Assembly: GCF_019469165.1 (NCBI RefSeq)
Contig: NZ_CP048263.1
Coordinates: forward strand, 1,426,001-1,490,000
Source: Gilliamella sp. ESL0443
Lineage (GTDB): Bacteria > Pseudomonadota > Gammaproteobacteria > Enterobacterales > Orbaceae
Reading direction: 5' to 3'
DNA: 64,000 bases
In this document: piece by piece, positions 1 to 9,637 of the stretch
How positions within the stretch are numbered: position 1 is the first letter of the stretch
How the letters are laid out: each line of letters opens with the position of its first letter
Program-made: the position numbers and the translations under genes
The notes under the pieces: model-generated
Told to the model about the DNA's origin: nothing
Database searches by the model: none
The model's input: the letters and a program-made list of their open reading frames with translations, nothing else

Positions 1-327
1 GATAGAAAATATAACCAACAAATTAGTATTAATTACGAGTTAAAATATAAATCAAATAAAGTTCGCAAATATCCTATAACCGATGCAACTATATTAATTC
101 ATTATATTGGACCTACAAAACCTTGGCACAAATGGGCTGAAAATTATGAATGTTCAAAATATTTTTTGGATGCAAAAAATAATTCTCCATGGCAAATGAC
201 ACCCTTATTATTAGCTACCACTTCGAGCCAAATGAGATATTGTGCAAAACATAAGTTACATCAAAATAAAGTCGTTGAGAGTTTAATTAGTTATTTAATT
301 TATTGCTTGAAAAAATTAAAATTATAG
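1..327 (+). CDS. Glycosyltransferase family 8 protein, C-terminal part (5' truncated by window edge)
   Basis: Frame 1 is open from the first base to a TAG at 325-327, giving 108 residues with no start in the window. Near residues 34-45 it reads HYIGPTKPWHKW, which matches the C-terminal HxxGxxKPWH signature of GT8 lipopolysaccharide hexosyltransferases (WaaO/WaaJ type); the His binds the metal/UDP-sugar in that family. The likely role is adding a hexose from UDP-sugar to LPS core or another surface glycan. It converges on the minus-strand polysaccharide cluster. The donor and acceptor cannot be told from this fragment. Confidence 0.8.
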   Translation, partial: DRKYNQQISINYELKYKSNKVRKYPITDATILIHYIGPTKPWHKWAENYECSKYFLDAKNNSPWQMTPLLLATTSSQMRYCAKHKLHQNKVVESLISYLIYCLKKLKL

Positions 328-328
328 T

Positions 329-1330
329 TTAATCGAAAGCATCTGTAATTGTTTCTAACATTGCATTGGAGCTATATTTGTATAATTTATCTAAACTGAT
401 TGGAACAAATGGAGATTCTAAAAATTTTTTTATTTGATGGTGATTATTTTCATCAAGAATAAAAATTTGCTCTGGAGAATAAAAATCATATTCTTTTATA
501 GATTTATTAGTAGTAATTAATCTTTTATTCAATAACACTGCTTCAATAGCTCTTAAAGTTACACCTGTTTGACCTATTTGTCCTATTTCTAAGATGACAT
601 CACTATGTTTTACTTTTTCAATATTATCTAAATAACTAATTTTATTACCGAGTTTATAATAATCTGATGAGTGAAATAAACTTTCAGTATTGGTTGCATT
701 ATAGTTAATTAAATTAAAATCTGTTTGATAACCATTTACATGCAAAATAGGGGCAATTCTGTTAAGCACTTTAGCTCTATCATCCCAATACTCCCCGATG
801 AAAAAACATGTTTTAATAATATTAGATTTGTTATCTTGTTCGGCTCGCAATTTTTTCATTTCTGAATATGTAAAAGGAAGAAACTGATTCAAATATATAA
901 ATTTATATTTCTTACAATCATTAAAATCAAAACTGTATATTTTATCAAAATATGGTGTAATTTTACTTATATAATCTTCATTTTGTTGTAACCATTTTTT
1001 TTTATTTTTCATACTATCGTTTAAAACATCAATAGTATCTCGTAACACCAAAACTCGATGGCATTTAACATCCTTAATTAAATCTATAAATCCTGAAACA
1101 CCAAAACCACTACATAATAAGATATCATCATATTTCAATTGTCTTAATTTTATAAATTGATGAAATTTTATAAACCAATGTCGAGGAAGGTTATTTCTAT
1201 CAAGTTTTAAATTAATATTTCTAAAATGTTTCATTAATTTATTAAAAAGTACAACATCGTACTCAGACTTAAGGGTATTAACCATATATTTTTCATAGTC
1301 AGCATTCCACTCGGCAAAATAAATAGTCAT
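329..1330 (-). CDS. Putative polysaccharide-cluster glycosyltransferase-like protein, family not recognised
   Basis: 333 residues, no signal peptide or membrane segment. I do not recognise a named family. The C-terminal half (GEYWDDRAKVL, then EIGQIGQTGVTLRAIEAVLLNKRLITTN near residues 250-275, then KEYDFYSPEQIFIL) looks like the donor-binding half of a GT-B enzyme: a conserved E in a glycine-rich turn, followed by a strand-helix that selects and marks subunits. It is the last gene of the rfbBADC transcription unit, 3 bases after rfbD, so a role in adding rhamnose or another cluster sugar is plausible but is inference from position. AT-rich codon use fits the rest of the cluster. Confidence 0.6.
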   Translation of the reverse strand: MTIYFAEWNADYEKYMVNTLKSEYDVVLFNKLMKHFRNINLKLDRNNLPRHWFIKFHQFIKLRQLKYDDILLCSGFGVSGFIDLIKDVKCHRVLVLRDTIDVLNDSMKNKKKWLQQNEDYISKITPYFDKIYSFDFNDCKKYKFIYLNQFLPFTYSEMKKLRAEQDNKSNIIKTCFFIGEYWDDRAKVLNRIAPILHVNGYQTDFNLINYNATNTESLFHSSDYYKLGNKISYLDNIEKVKHSDVILEIGQIGQTGVTLRAIEAVLLNKRLITTNKSIKEYDFYSPEQIFILDENNHHQIKKFLESPFVPISLDKLYKYSSNAMLETITDAFD

Positions 1331-1333
1331 ACT

Positions 1334-2203
1334 TTAACCCTTAATTGAATCAATTTTAGCTATACAAAGTTCAAGTTTTTCAACCATATCTGAACTAAAA
1401 ATACCATATTGATTTAGTTTTTTCATATCAAGAACAGAATATTTTGGTCTTTTTGCTTTAAATTGAAAAAATGAGGTTTTAACAGGAAAAACTTCCGGTA
1501 TCTTATTCAATTTGCCTTGATTGGTAGCTGTCGTTATTATTTGCTTGGCAAATGAATACCAAGACATAGATTTATTACCACAATAGTGATAAATACCCCC
1601 TACAATATTTTTTTCGATAATACGAATCATCAACTCAGCTAAATCTCCTGCATAGGTTGGACATCCAATCTGATCATCCACTATAGATAATTTATTATTC
1701 TGATTGATTAATTTTAAAATAGTTTTTACAAAGTTATTTCCATATTCACTAAATACCCAAGATGTGCGAATTATTATTGCTGATGAATCAACACTCATAA
1801 CAGCAATTTCACCTTCTCGTTTTGTTTTACCATAGACATTGATAGGATTTGTCAAATCATCTTCTGTATAAGGGTATTTTTTTAAACCGTCGAAAACATA
1901 ATCCGTTGAAATATGGATGAATTTAGCTCTATTTTTTTTTGCCGCTAAAGCCAAGTTTTCCGGGCCAAAAACATTAACTTTATAAGCCAAATCGTATTCA
2001 GTTTCAGCTTTATCAACAGCAGTATATGCAGCTGCATTTACAATTACATCAGGTTTATATTTAGCAACCCATTCTTCGACATTGGACCTATCGCTAATAT
2101 CCAGTTCAAAATGATCTGCAGTAATCAATTGCCAATTATTAGGATATATATCGCAAAAGCACTGACCTACTTGACCTTGAGCACCAGTTAACAAAACTTT
2201 CAT
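1334..2203 (-). CDS. rfbD: dTDP-4-dehydrorhamnose reductase
   Basis: 289 residues, the usual family length. It catalyses the last step of dTDP-L-rhamnose synthesis, NAD(P)H reduction of dTDP-4-dehydro-L-rhamnose. The N-terminal GAQGQVGQ is the Rossmann dinucleotide loop, STDYVFDG carries the catalytic Ser/Thr region, and YGKTKREGE holds the catalytic Tyr-x3-Lys of the extended SDR family. It lies 4 bases downstream of rfbC in a tight rfbB-A-C-D unit. Cytoplasmic. The assignment is secure from motifs and operon context. Confidence 0.95.
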   Translation of the reverse strand: MKVLLTGAQGQVGQCFCDIYPNNWQLITADHFELDISDRSNVEEWVAKYKPDVIVNAAAYTAVDKAETEYDLAYKVNVFGPENLALAAKKNRAKFIHISTDYVFDGLKKYPYTEDDLTNPINVYGKTKREGEIAVMSVDSSAIIIRTSWVFSEYGNNFVKTILKLINQNNKLSIVDDQIGCPTYAGDLAELMIRIIEKNIVGGIYHYCGNKSMSWYSFAKQIITTATNQGKLNKIPEVFPVKTSFFQFKAKRPKYSVLDMKKLNQYGIFSSDMVEKLELCIAKIDSIKG

Positions 2204-2207
2204 TAAG

Positions 2208-2741
2208 TTATAATAATTCCTGTAAAGTTTTACCTAATTTATCTTTATCTGATAATATTGGATTTTTCATCGGCCAATTAATATTAATAGTAGGATCATT
2301 CCACGACAAGCATTCCTCAGAACTTGGATTATAATAATCAGTACATTTATATTCAAAAGCAGCAAAATCAGATAAAACTTGAAAACCATGTGCAAATCCA
2401 GGTGGAACCCATAATTGAGTATGATTATCTGATGACAAAATCATGCCCACCCATTTACCAAAAGTCTTAGAGTCCTTTCTTATATCTACTGCAACGTCAA
2501 AAACTTTACCTTGAACAACTCTCAGTAATTTTCCTTGAGGATTATCTTTTTGGAAATGCAATCCACGTAATACATTTTTATATGAATATGAGTAATTATC
2601 TTGGACAAAGTCATATTCAATCCTTAACAACTTTTGATAAAGTTTCTTCTGAAAAATTTCAAAAAAATGTCCTCTATTATCTTTATAAATTCTTGGCTGA
2701 ATAATTTTCAGCCCAGGAATTGTTGTTTCAAAAATTTGCAT
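2208..2741 (-). CDS. rfbC: dTDP-4-dehydrorhamnose 3,5-epimerase
   Basis: 177 residues, typical length. A cupin-fold epimerase that inverts C3 and C5 of dTDP-4-dehydro-6-deoxy-D-glucose. The visible signature VLRGLHFQ contains the catalytic His, and PPGFAHGFQVLSD is the second conserved block. The N terminus (IPGLKIIQPRIYKDNRGHFFE) is standard for RfbC. It is packed between rfbA and rfbD with spacers of 2 and 4 bases, so it is almost certainly co-transcribed. Confidence 0.95.
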   Translation of the reverse strand: MQIFETTIPGLKIIQPRIYKDNRGHFFEIFQKKLYQKLLRIEYDFVQDNYSYSYKNVLRGLHFQKDNPQGKLLRVVQGKVFDVAVDIRKDSKTFGKWVGMILSSDNHTQLWVPPGFAHGFQVLSDFAAFEYKCTDYYNPSSEECLSWNDPTININWPMKNPILSDKDKLGKTLQELL

Positions 2742-2743
2742 AA

Positions 2744-3613
2744 TTAAATCTTTTCAACTAATTGATATAAATATTGACCATATAAAGTTTTTTTAGCATC
2801 TAACGCCTCCCTTCTCACCTGTTCCGCACTCAACCAGCCATTTCTAAATGAAATTTCTTCTAAACAGGCAACTTTCAATCCCTGCCTTTTTTCGATAATT
2901 TGGACAAAAGATGATGCTTCAAGCAAGCTATCGTGGGTTCCTGTATCAAGCCAAGCAAATCCTCTACCAAGGATCTCAACATTCAATAATCCAGAATCTA
3001 AATACATTTGATTAAGTGTAGTTATTTCTAATTCTCCGCGGCTCGATGGCTTAACTTGTTTTGCCATCTCGACTACATTTTCATCATAAAAATAAAGTCC
3101 TGTCACAGCCCAATTTGATTTCGGTTTAATGGGTTTTTCTTCAATAGACAGTGCTTTGAAATTTATATCAAAATCTACAACCCCAAAACGTTCAGGATCT
3201 ACGACTTGATAACCAAAAATAGTCGCTCCTACTTTGTTAGCTACAACTTTCTCTAACTTTTTACCAAAACTTTCACCAAAAAAAAGGTTGTCTCCCAAAA
3301 TAAGAGCACAACGTTGTTTTTGAATAAATTCCTCACCTATAATAAATGCTTGAGCTAAACCTTCAGGTTTTGCTTGTACTGCATAACTCAGTTTAATTCC
3401 AAAGCGTGAACCATCACCTAATAATCGTTGAAACATAGGCATGTCATCCGGAGTTGTAATAATTAAAATATCACGAATCCCAGCTATCATTAATACTGAT
3501 AATGGATAATAAATCATTGGTTTATCATAAATAGGTAATAACTGTTTAGATACACCTCGAGTTATAGGATAAAGACGGGTTCCTGAACCACCTGCAAGCA
3601 CTATACCTTTCAT
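2744..3613 (-). CDS. rfbA: Glucose-1-phosphate thymidylyltransferase
   Basis: 289 residues. It makes dTDP-glucose from dTTP and glucose-1-phosphate, the entry step to both dTDP-rhamnose and the 3-amino-3,6-dideoxyhexose branch encoded further upstream. The nucleotidyltransferase signature [10 protein letters not shown] is at residues 7-16, followed by [28 protein letters not shown] and [13 protein letters not shown] are also family hallmarks. It sits 8 bases after rfbB and 2 bases before rfbC. Confidence 0.95.
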   Translation of the reverse strand: MKGIVLAGGSGTRLYPITRGVSKQLLPIYDKPMIYYPLSVLMIAGIRDILIITTPDDMPMFQRLLGDGSRFGIKLSYAVQAKPEGLAQAFIIGEEFIQKQRCALILGDNLFFGESFGKKLEKVVANKVGATIFGYQVVDPERFGVVDFDINFKALSIEEKPIKPKSNWAVTGLYFYDENVVEMAKQVKPSSRGELEITTLNQMYLDSGLLNVEILGRGFAWLDTGTHDSLLEASSFVQIIEKRQGLKVACLEEISFRNGWLSAEQVRREALDAKKTLYGQYLYQLVEKI

Positions 3614-3621
3614 AAATATTC

Positions 3622-4689
3622 CTATTTTTTGATTATCCCTTGTCGCGAACTTATATATGTACCATCTTTGATATGCTCACACCAACTTTTGTGATCTAGA
3701 TACCATTGTACTGTTTTTCTCATTCCGCTTTTAAAAGTTTCTTGAGGTTGCCATCCTAAGTCTTTATATATTTTTGATGCATCAATTGCATATCGCTGAT
3801 CATGCCCAGGTCTATCAGTTACATACGTGATTAGATCTTTATAGTGATTAACACCATTAGGTTTAATTTGCACTAACTCTTCAAGCAAGTCACAGATTAT
3901 ATTCACAACATCAATATTTTTTTGTTCATTGTGCCCACCAATATTATAGGTTTCACCTACAATGGCTTTAGTCGCAACTAAATAAAGAGCTCTAGCATGA
4001 TCTTCAACATATAACCAATCCCTTACTTGCTGACCATTTCCATAAACAGGTAACGGTTTGCCTTCAATTGCATTAAGTATTGTTAGAGGAATTAGCTTTT
4101 CAGGAAAATGATACGGACCATAGTTATTAGAGCAGTTCGTAATAATAGTAGGTAAACCAAATGTTCTATACCAAGCACGGACTAAATGATCGCTTGAAGC
4201 TTTTGAAGCTGAATAAGGGCTACTTGGTGAATAAGGCGTTCTTTCAGTAAATAGATCATTGGTACCATTTAAGTCACCATATACTTCATCAGTAGAAATA
4301 TGATGAAAACGAAAATTATTTTTCTTATCTTTTTCTAAACTATGCCAATATGTTAAAGCTGATTCCAAAAGCGTATATGTGCCAATTATATTTGTTTCAA
4401 TAAATACTGATGGATTATCAATAGAACGGTCAACATGACTTTCAGCAGCTAAATGCATTATAATATCAGGTCTAAAATCATTCAGAATATTGTCAATAGC
4501 TTTTCGATCACAAATATCAACTTGTCTGAAATTAAAGCGATTATTTTTAGATACTTCATCTAAAGATTCCAAATTACCAGCATATGTTAATTTATCAATA
4601 ACTAATACATGATGTTCAGTTTCTTCTATAATATAGCGCACAACAGCAGAACCTATAAATCCAGCTCCACCAGTAATAATAAATTTCAT
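3622..4689 (-). CDS. rfbB: dTDP-glucose 4,6-dehydratase
   Basis: 355 residues, first gene of the rfbBADC unit. It converts dTDP-glucose to dTDP-4-dehydro-6-deoxyglucose with bound NAD+. The N-terminal GGAGFIGS is the NAD loop, [11 protein letters not shown] carries the catalytic Thr-Asp-Glu, and YSASKASSD carries the catalytic Tyr-x3-Lys. Its product is the branch point between rhamnose (RfbC/RfbD) and the FdtA/FdtB amino-sugar branch in the same cluster. The promoter is presumably in the 315-base gap upstream (4690-5004). Confidence 0.95.
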   Translation of the reverse strand: MKFIITGGAGFIGSAVVRYIIEETEHHVLVIDKLTYAGNLESLDEVSKNNRFNFRQVDICDRKAIDNILNDFRPDIIMHLAAESHVDRSIDNPSVFIETNIIGTYTLLESALTYWHSLEKDKKNNFRFHHISTDEVYGDLNGTNDLFTERTPYSPSSPYSASKASSDHLVRAWYRTFGLPTIITNCSNNYGPYHFPEKLIPLTILNAIEGKPLPVYGNGQQVRDWLYVEDHARALYLVATKAIVGETYNIGGHNEQKNIDVVNIICDLLEELVQIKPNGVNHYKDLITYVTDRPGHDQRYAIDASKIYKDLGWQPQETFKSGMRKTVQWYLDHKSWCEHIKDGTYISSRQGIIKK

Positions 4690-5004
4690 ATGTTATCAAT
4701 CCTAATTAGCAATACTTTTTTAAATTAATATTCTAAATTTCACTATTACAAAAATAGCTTAAGTCATATCTGTATTTTTATCATCAGATAAAATTATATT
4801 AATATCAAATACACAAATTTTTTTTTAATTTTTACTCTTGGATAATTTGTTTTTTTATCAGTTTCAATCTATATTTCATAAATTAAAATATCATACAACG
4901 CTCTAATTATTGCTAAGTTAGCACTAAATCTAGCTGCTAGGTGTTGTGAGATATAATTCCTTTAAACAATAATAAAGCTTTTTAAAAAGATAGATTTTAT
5001 TATT
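4690..5004. other. Non-coding gap between the two halves of the polysaccharide cluster
   Basis: A 315-base AT-rich stretch between the last gene of the amino-sugar/glycosyltransferase unit and rfbB. It probably holds the rfbB promoter on the minus strand and the end of the upstream transcript. I see no clear hairpin with a T-run, no JUMPstart-like element and no RNA gene. Confidence 0.5.
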
Positions 5005-5970
5005 TTATAAAATTTTTTTGCAGATAATAAAATCAAGTCCCAATAAATGTAATACCCACATTTTTACTCTATTTTTTTTATATCTACGTAATTCAATTAT
5101 TTTGTAAAGCAAGATTAGTCTTTTTGTCAATTTCCCGTACAAGAAACAATTGAGCACCTCTTTGTTAACACATCTAAAATCTGTTTTAGCTAATAAAATA
5201 TTTTCATACTGAAAAGTCAAATCATATAACTTCTGAATTTTTTCACTGTGTTTAATAGTATTATTTTGATGCCATCTATAAGAAAAAAGTACTTTATCTA
5301 AATATTTAATTTTAGCATATTTAGCAATTTGAAGATTCATAAACCAATCTTCTAATGGAGCATTTTTGTTATACAATCCTGTTTTATCATATATCGATTT
5401 TCTAACTAAGTAACCATTAGGTATATGATTACCTCTATACAAATACAGGTATGTTCCAAAATTATTTTTTAATTGTTTTATTTTTAGGAAGTCAGCAAAT
5501 GTCTTATAGTAAGCCTTATCTTGATTATAAGTAATATTTCTAAATTTATCCCAATAAGAAACCTTACCATTATCATCAATAATTTCATTATCTCCAACTA
5601 CTAAAGCATAATCACTATTTTTTTGTAAAAATAAAACTTCATCCTTAATTGCATCAGCCTTAGCTAAATCATCAGATGCTATGTAATAAATGTAATCACC
5701 TGATGATAAATTTATTAACTTGTTACAAGTTGAACCAATACCCTGATTTTCTTGTTTTTTAAATATAACATTAACAAATCTTTCTTTGCATAAACTTTCC
5801 ATTTCAAGAATTTTTTCATAAGTGGAATCTGTTGAACCATCATCAATAATAATTAATTCTATATTCTCATAAATTTGAGAAATGATTGATTTTATAGTTT
5901 CTTGAACGTAATTTTCATGATTATAAGATGGAACAACCACAGAGACTAAAGGTAACTTATTGATAAGCAT
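5005..5970 (-). CDS. Family 2 glycosyltransferase
   Basis: 321 residues. The GT-A fold is clear: [20 protein letters not shown] at the N terminus, then [16 protein letters not shown], then [17 protein letters not shown] with the DxD-like metal site. A further conserved block ([18 protein letters not shown]) carries the ED motif of the catalytic base region. It would transfer one sugar of the O-unit or capsule repeat on the cytoplasmic face of the inner membrane. Its start overlaps the end of the FdtB-like gene by 14 bases, indicating coupled translation. The sugar and linkage cannot be deduced. Confidence 0.85.
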   Translation of the reverse strand: MLINKLPLVSVVVPSYNHENYVQETIKSIISQIYENIELIIIDDGSTDSTYEKILEMESLCKERFVNVIFKKQENQGIGSTCNKLINLSSGDYIYYIASDDLAKADAIKDEVLFLQKNSDYALVVGDNEIIDDNGKVSYWDKFRNITYNQDKAYYKTFADFLKIKQLKNNFGTYLYLYRGNHIPNGYLVRKSIYDKTGLYNKNAPLEDWFMNLQIAKYAKIKYLDKVLFSYRWHQNNTIKHSEKIQKLYDLTFQYENILLAKTDFRCVNKEVLNCFLYGKLTKRLILLYKIIELRRYKKNRVKMWVLHLLGLDFIICKKIL

Positions 5971-7045
5971 TTACTACCTCAATAACCTTCTCAATTTCTT
6001 TCTGTGTCATTACAGGACTAATTGGTAACGAAAGAACCTCATTATGTATTTTTTCAGTTATAGGATAGTTTAAATCATTCCATTCTTTATATGCTTCTTG
6101 TTTATGAATAGGAATTGGATAATGGATTAGGGTTTGTATTCCATTTGATTGAAGGTAACTTTGTAGCTTCGCTCTATTTTCTGTTCTTATAACAAAAAGA
6201 TGCCATACATGCATATCTTTCTCTACAGATTTAGGTAAAACAATTAAAGGATTATTGATATTACTAATATAACAATTTGCTATTTTACGACGCTTGTTAT
6301 TATCTTCATCTAAATAAGGTAATTTTACATTCACTACTGCAGCTTGTAATTCATCTAATCTGGAGTTGACGCCCTTATATAGATTAATGTATTTTTTATT
6401 AGAACCATAATTGGCAATTGCTTTGATCTTTAGATATAATTCTTCATCATTTGTAGTTACTGCTCCTCCATCACCTAAACAACCTAGGTTTTTTCCTGGA
6501 TAAAACGAAAAACCGCTAGCATCTCCCAAATTACCTACTCTACGTCCTTTATAGATAGCACCATGAGCTTGAGCAGAATCTTCTATTATTTTTAAATTAT
6601 ACTTCTCAGCTAACTTCCATATAGATTTCATCTCAACCGCTTGACCATATAAATGGACAACCATAATAGCTTTTGTTTTTGATGTTATTGCACGTTCAAT
6701 TAAGTCAGGATTAATATTATAAGTATCAAGATCAGGTTCAACCAAAACAGGTTTACACCCATTTTCTGAAATAGCCAGTACTGATGCAATATAAGTATTA
6801 GCAGGAACAATGATTTCATCTTCTGGACCGAAACCATAGGCTTTAATTATTAAATTAAGCGCATCTAAACCATTTGCCACACCAACTGCATACTTAGTTC
6901 CACAGTACGCTGCAAATGCCTCATTAAAAATATTATTTTCTTCTCCTTGTAAATACCATCCTTTATCAAAAATTTGTTTAAACCTTTCATTAATTTCTTT
7001 TTCATACATATTGTTAATACTAGCTAAATCAAGAAATTTAATCAT
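5957..7045 (-). CDS. fdtB: dTDP-3-amino-3,6-dideoxyhexose transaminase (FdtB/QdtB-like, DegT family)
   Basis: 362 residues, a PLP-dependent DegT/DnrJ/EryC1/StrS sugar aminotransferase. The N terminus ([31 protein letters not shown]) is that of FdtB/QdtB enzymes. The PLP lysine is K185 in [16 protein letters not shown], and ED.AQAHGA supplies the Asp that contacts the pyridine nitrogen. In the known pathway it aminates C3 of a dTDP-3-keto-6-deoxyhexose made by FdtA/QdtA, and a ketoisomerase of that family is encoded at 11239-11637. Whether the product is Fuc3N or Qui3N depends on the isomerase and is unresolved. Confidence 0.85.
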   Translation of the reverse strand: MIKFLDLASINNMYEKEINERFKQIFDKGWYLQGEENNIFNEAFAAYCGTKYAVGVANGLDALNLIIKAYGFGPEDEIIVPANTYIASVLAISENGCKPVLVEPDLDTYNINPDLIERAITSKTKAIMVVHLYGQAVEMKSIWKLAEKYNLKIIEDSAQAHGAIYKGRRVGNLGDASGFSFYPGKNLGCLGDGGAVTTNDEELYLKIKAIANYGSNKKYINLYKGVNSRLDELQAAVVNVKLPYLDEDNNKRRKIANCYISNINNPLIVLPKSVEKDMHVWHLFVIRTENRAKLQSYLQSNGIQTLIHYPIPIHKQEAYKEWNDLNYPITEKIHNEVLSLPISPVMTQKEIEKVIEVVNAYQ

Positions 7046-7046
7046 A

Positions 7047-8432
7047 TTATCTACCTTTTATCCATTTAATAATTTTCAAAATAAATGCAACATCTATTTT
7101 AATTACAGTCCCCCCTTTTTTAATAGTAAAAGTCAATAAAGGTATTTTCCAAAGATATAAGTTTTTTCGATTTCTTTCATTTGATTGCTTATAGTAAAAA
7201 AGAGGAATAAGATTGAAAATGTTTATTCTGCTATCGTTATAACGATTTTTGAATAAAGTAACTATTGAGATCCCCATTACCTTCCATCTTTTACACTTTT
7301 TATAGATTTTATAATTGAAACTTTCAAAATATCTATAAGTTAAAGATGTTTTTTCCATGGCATCTTTTAAATAAACGATTACAGATTCAATAGTATGATT
7401 CTTGATAAAATATTTATATGCATCCTCACCTAATATTTTTTTCTGATTATGAACATAAATATCTTCTATAATATCCTTTAGTGGTTTTGCATTCAAATTC
7501 AATTCTTCCATTTGAGAATCAAACCACCCAAGACAATATTTAACTGTATCTTGCAGATAAACATATTTATTACAAGTAAAGGGTACAACATTATGTGGAA
7601 TAATTATAGAAGGTAATTTTAATGCTGCGCCCTCTAGAATCGACGTCCCCATTGCAAATAAAGCATCTACTTTAGTCGATAAAAATTCATCTAATTTATT
7701 ATCAGTTATTGTCCCCATAAAATGAATTATCAAATTAGGAAAATCATTTATATGGATTTTTTCTTTATCTTCACCTGAACCTATAATATATATTTTTTTT
7801 TTAGTAAAAGAATCTAACTTATTTAAATGATTTAATAAATCAATAATTGAATATATCTTATCTGTACATAGCCTGCCTAAAACAGCAATATTAATTTCTC
7901 CAACTTTAACTAACTCATAACTAGCACATTTGCTTTTTTGTTTCATTACAACTGGAACATAGCATTCATCAAAAATTATTTTTTTTGTATTTTGTGCCAT
8001 ACGATGTGAGTAATCAGCAAAAAACACAGAATTGGTTGATTTAACTATCCTTAGGAATTTATTTAAAATTTTACGTTTTATACCCCATACATTTTTTAAG
8101 ACAGAAATGCAACTATTATGCCAATTGAAAAATAAAATTTTACTATCTGGATGCATAGATGGTAACCAACATGCCCAGTATATTGGAGTGATCAATAAAA
8201 TCGGTTCATTATCCATATGAATACCGAAATCCTGTTCACTAACTTCAATTTTTTTTACTAATGGATTTTTAAGAAGTTGATCTGATAACCCTTTCTTATA
8301 ATCGGTATAATATACCTCAAAATTTGAATCTTCGGCTAGCTTATCAGCTAATCTAGTTAAATAATAGGGACCACCAGAAACCTCTTTCCAAGGAAAATAA
8401 AACACAACCTTTCGTTTTACAACATTAGTCAT
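7047..8432 (-). CDS. Putative GT-B glycosyltransferase (GT4-like)
   Basis: 461 residues, soluble. The N-terminal half opens [25 protein letters not shown], a typical GT-B acceptor-domain glycine loop. The C-terminal half has [24 protein letters not shown] and [15 protein letters not shown], the usual first strands of a GT4 donor domain, and [18 protein letters not shown], equivalent to the E-x7-E region although only the first Glu is evident. About 100 extra residues rich in basic and aromatic residues follow (from about 360). It sits between the GNAT-VOC gene and fdtB with 2- and 1-base spacers, so it is part of the same transcript. Sugar specificity is unknown. Confidence 0.7.
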   Translation of the reverse strand: MTNVVKRKVVFYFPWKEVSGGPYYLTRLADKLAEDSNFEVYYTDYKKGLSDQLLKNPLVKKIEVSEQDFGIHMDNEPILLITPIYWACWLPSMHPDSKILFFNWHNSCISVLKNVWGIKRKILNKFLRIVKSTNSVFFADYSHRMAQNTKKIIFDECYVPVVMKQKSKCASYELVKVGEINIAVLGRLCTDKIYSIIDLLNHLNKLDSFTKKKIYIIGSGEDKEKIHINDFPNLIIHFMGTITDNKLDEFLSTKVDALFAMGTSILEGAALKLPSIIIPHNVVPFTCNKYVYLQDTVKYCLGWFDSQMEELNLNAKPLKDIIEDIYVHNQKKILGEDAYKYFIKNHTIESVIVYLKDAMEKTSLTYRYFESFNYKIYKKCKRWKVMGISIVTLFKNRYNDSRINIFNLIPLFYYKQSNERNRKNLYLWKIPLLTFTIKKGGTVIKIDVAFILKIIKWIKGR

Positions 8433-8434
8433 GT

Positions 8435-9412
8435 TTATACCTCAATCAACTCAATTATGTAAGTGTTTGGTAACATTAAGAAACAAATTCTTTTGTGAAA
8501 GTAAACCGATTTTTTTAAAGGTGAAATTACTTTGAATCTATTATTTTTAAATATTTCCAATGCTCTTTCAATGTTTTGAACATAATATGCAAAATGGTAC
8601 ATTTTATTTTTATTATTGATCCAATAGTTCAAAGTTGTACTATTATCAAGATTTTCTAATAATTCTAATCTTGGTTGATCATCTGCCACAATAAACATAC
8701 CTCTAATACCTTGCAATTCATCCTCGAAAACATCACTTTCTTTTGAATAGCCTAACATTTTGTAAGTTTCAAATTCTTTATGAATATCTGTTGTGGCAAC
8801 CCCAATATGGTGAAACTTAAAACCGTGAATATATTGTTTAAAATTTCTTTGAAAAATTAAAAAAATCTTCTTAGTTAATATAGTTTTTAATTCTTTCACA
8901 AAATAGTCGTGAGTAACAAAATGTTCAACACAATCATAGGGCAAATTGTTTAACATTACTTTAATTGTAGCTTCTCTTTTGTCTTCAGATAAGGAATCAT
9001 GAAAAGATACAACAGATACATTATCAGAAATGGTTTTACAATATAATTCATCTAAATTTAGATGGTTGAATGCTACTTCATAAATCAAATAAACACTTTC
9101 TATTGCTGCTAAAGAACCTTTACGGATGACCCACCGTCCCCACTCAGCTTTATTGTCTTCTAAATTATAAATTGCTATGAGGCCTTCTTTTTTTAAAGTT
9201 AATTTATTTTCAATGACAAAATAATAATCACCTGTCTTCTCAAAATAAGTATTCAACCATTTAATTTGGTCATTAACATCTTCTGAAATTGCATTGATAT
9301 ATTTATTTCGTTCTTTGTCTTCTAATCTGACCGACACAATGAATTCAGCATCATCCATCGTAACAGGCCTGAGTTTATAACTATAACCATCTATATTTAT
9401 AGAGTGTCTCAT
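8435..9412 (-). CDS. GNAT acyltransferase fused to a VOC (glyoxalase/epimerase-fold) domain
   Basis: 325 residues from the ATG at 9412. A longer frame opens only at a TTG overlapping the ACP gene, so I prefer the ATG 2 bases after the ACP stop. Residues about 11-146 form a RimJ/RimL-like GNAT domain (YKLRPVTMDDAEFIVSVR, WGRWVIRKGSLAAIESVYL, ISDNVSVVSFHDSLS). Residues about 199-325 form a VOC domain of the methylmalonyl-CoA-epimerase type with a complete H-E-H-E metal set: H202 (HHIGVATTD), E250, H273 and E321. In context it probably acylates the amino group of a dTDP-3-amino sugar using the acyl-ACP from its neighbours. The VOC part might epimerise or otherwise process that acyl group. Both roles are inference. 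Confidence 0.65.
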   Translation of the reverse strand: MRHSINIDGYSYKLRPVTMDDAEFIVSVRLEDKERNKYINAISEDVNDQIKWLNTYFEKTGDYYFVIENKLTLKKEGLIAIYNLEDNKAEWGRWVIRKGSLAAIESVYLIYEVAFNHLNLDELYCKTISDNVSVVSFHDSLSEDKREATIKVMLNNLPYDCVEHFVTHDYFVKELKTILTKKIFLIFQRNFKQYIHGFKFHHIGVATTDIHKEFETYKMLGYSKESDVFEDELQGIRGMFIVADDQPRLELLENLDNSTTLNYWINNKNKMYHFAYYVQNIERALEIFKNNRFKVISPLKKSVYFHKRICFLMLPNTYIIELIEV

Positions 9413-9414
9413 CT

Positions 9415-9636
9415 TTAATTCATTTTTCCTAATAAACAATTTAATATTTCATTTAATGTTATCATTTGAGCTATATCATTCTCATCAAATGAAACACCGA
9501 ATTCATTTTCAAGCATTAAAACAATCTCAACATGTGATATAGAATCCCACAATTTATCTGAATCCTTATTATTTGATAAATCGTTAACGTTGATTTTTGT
9601 AATTTTAGATACTATTTCAATAACTTTTTCTTCCAT
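9415..9636 (-). CDS. Stand-alone acyl carrier protein
   Basis: 73 residues from the ATG at 9636, which follows the FkbH stop by one base; an upstream TTG would force an overlap. It has the acidic four-helix ACP pattern and the phosphopantetheine site DKLWDSISHVEIV, with Ser32 as attachment residue, followed by LENEFGVSFDENDI typical of helix II-III. It is not the fatty-acid AcpP: no fab genes are near, and the sequence resembles specialised carriers paired with FkbH proteins. It would carry an acyl thioester made by the FkbH-like protein and donate it to the GNAT-VOC protein. A phosphopantetheinyl transferase must come from elsewhere. Confidence 0.85.
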   Translation of the reverse strand: MEEKVIEIVSKITKINVNDLSNNKDSDKLWDSISHVEIVLMLENEFGVSFDENDIAQMITLNEILNCLLGKMN

Positions 9637-9637
9637 T

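Noticed and set aside
4690-5004. JUMPstart/ops element for the polysaccharide cluster
   Set aside because: No GGCGGTAGCGT-type sequence is visible here or upstream of fdtA.
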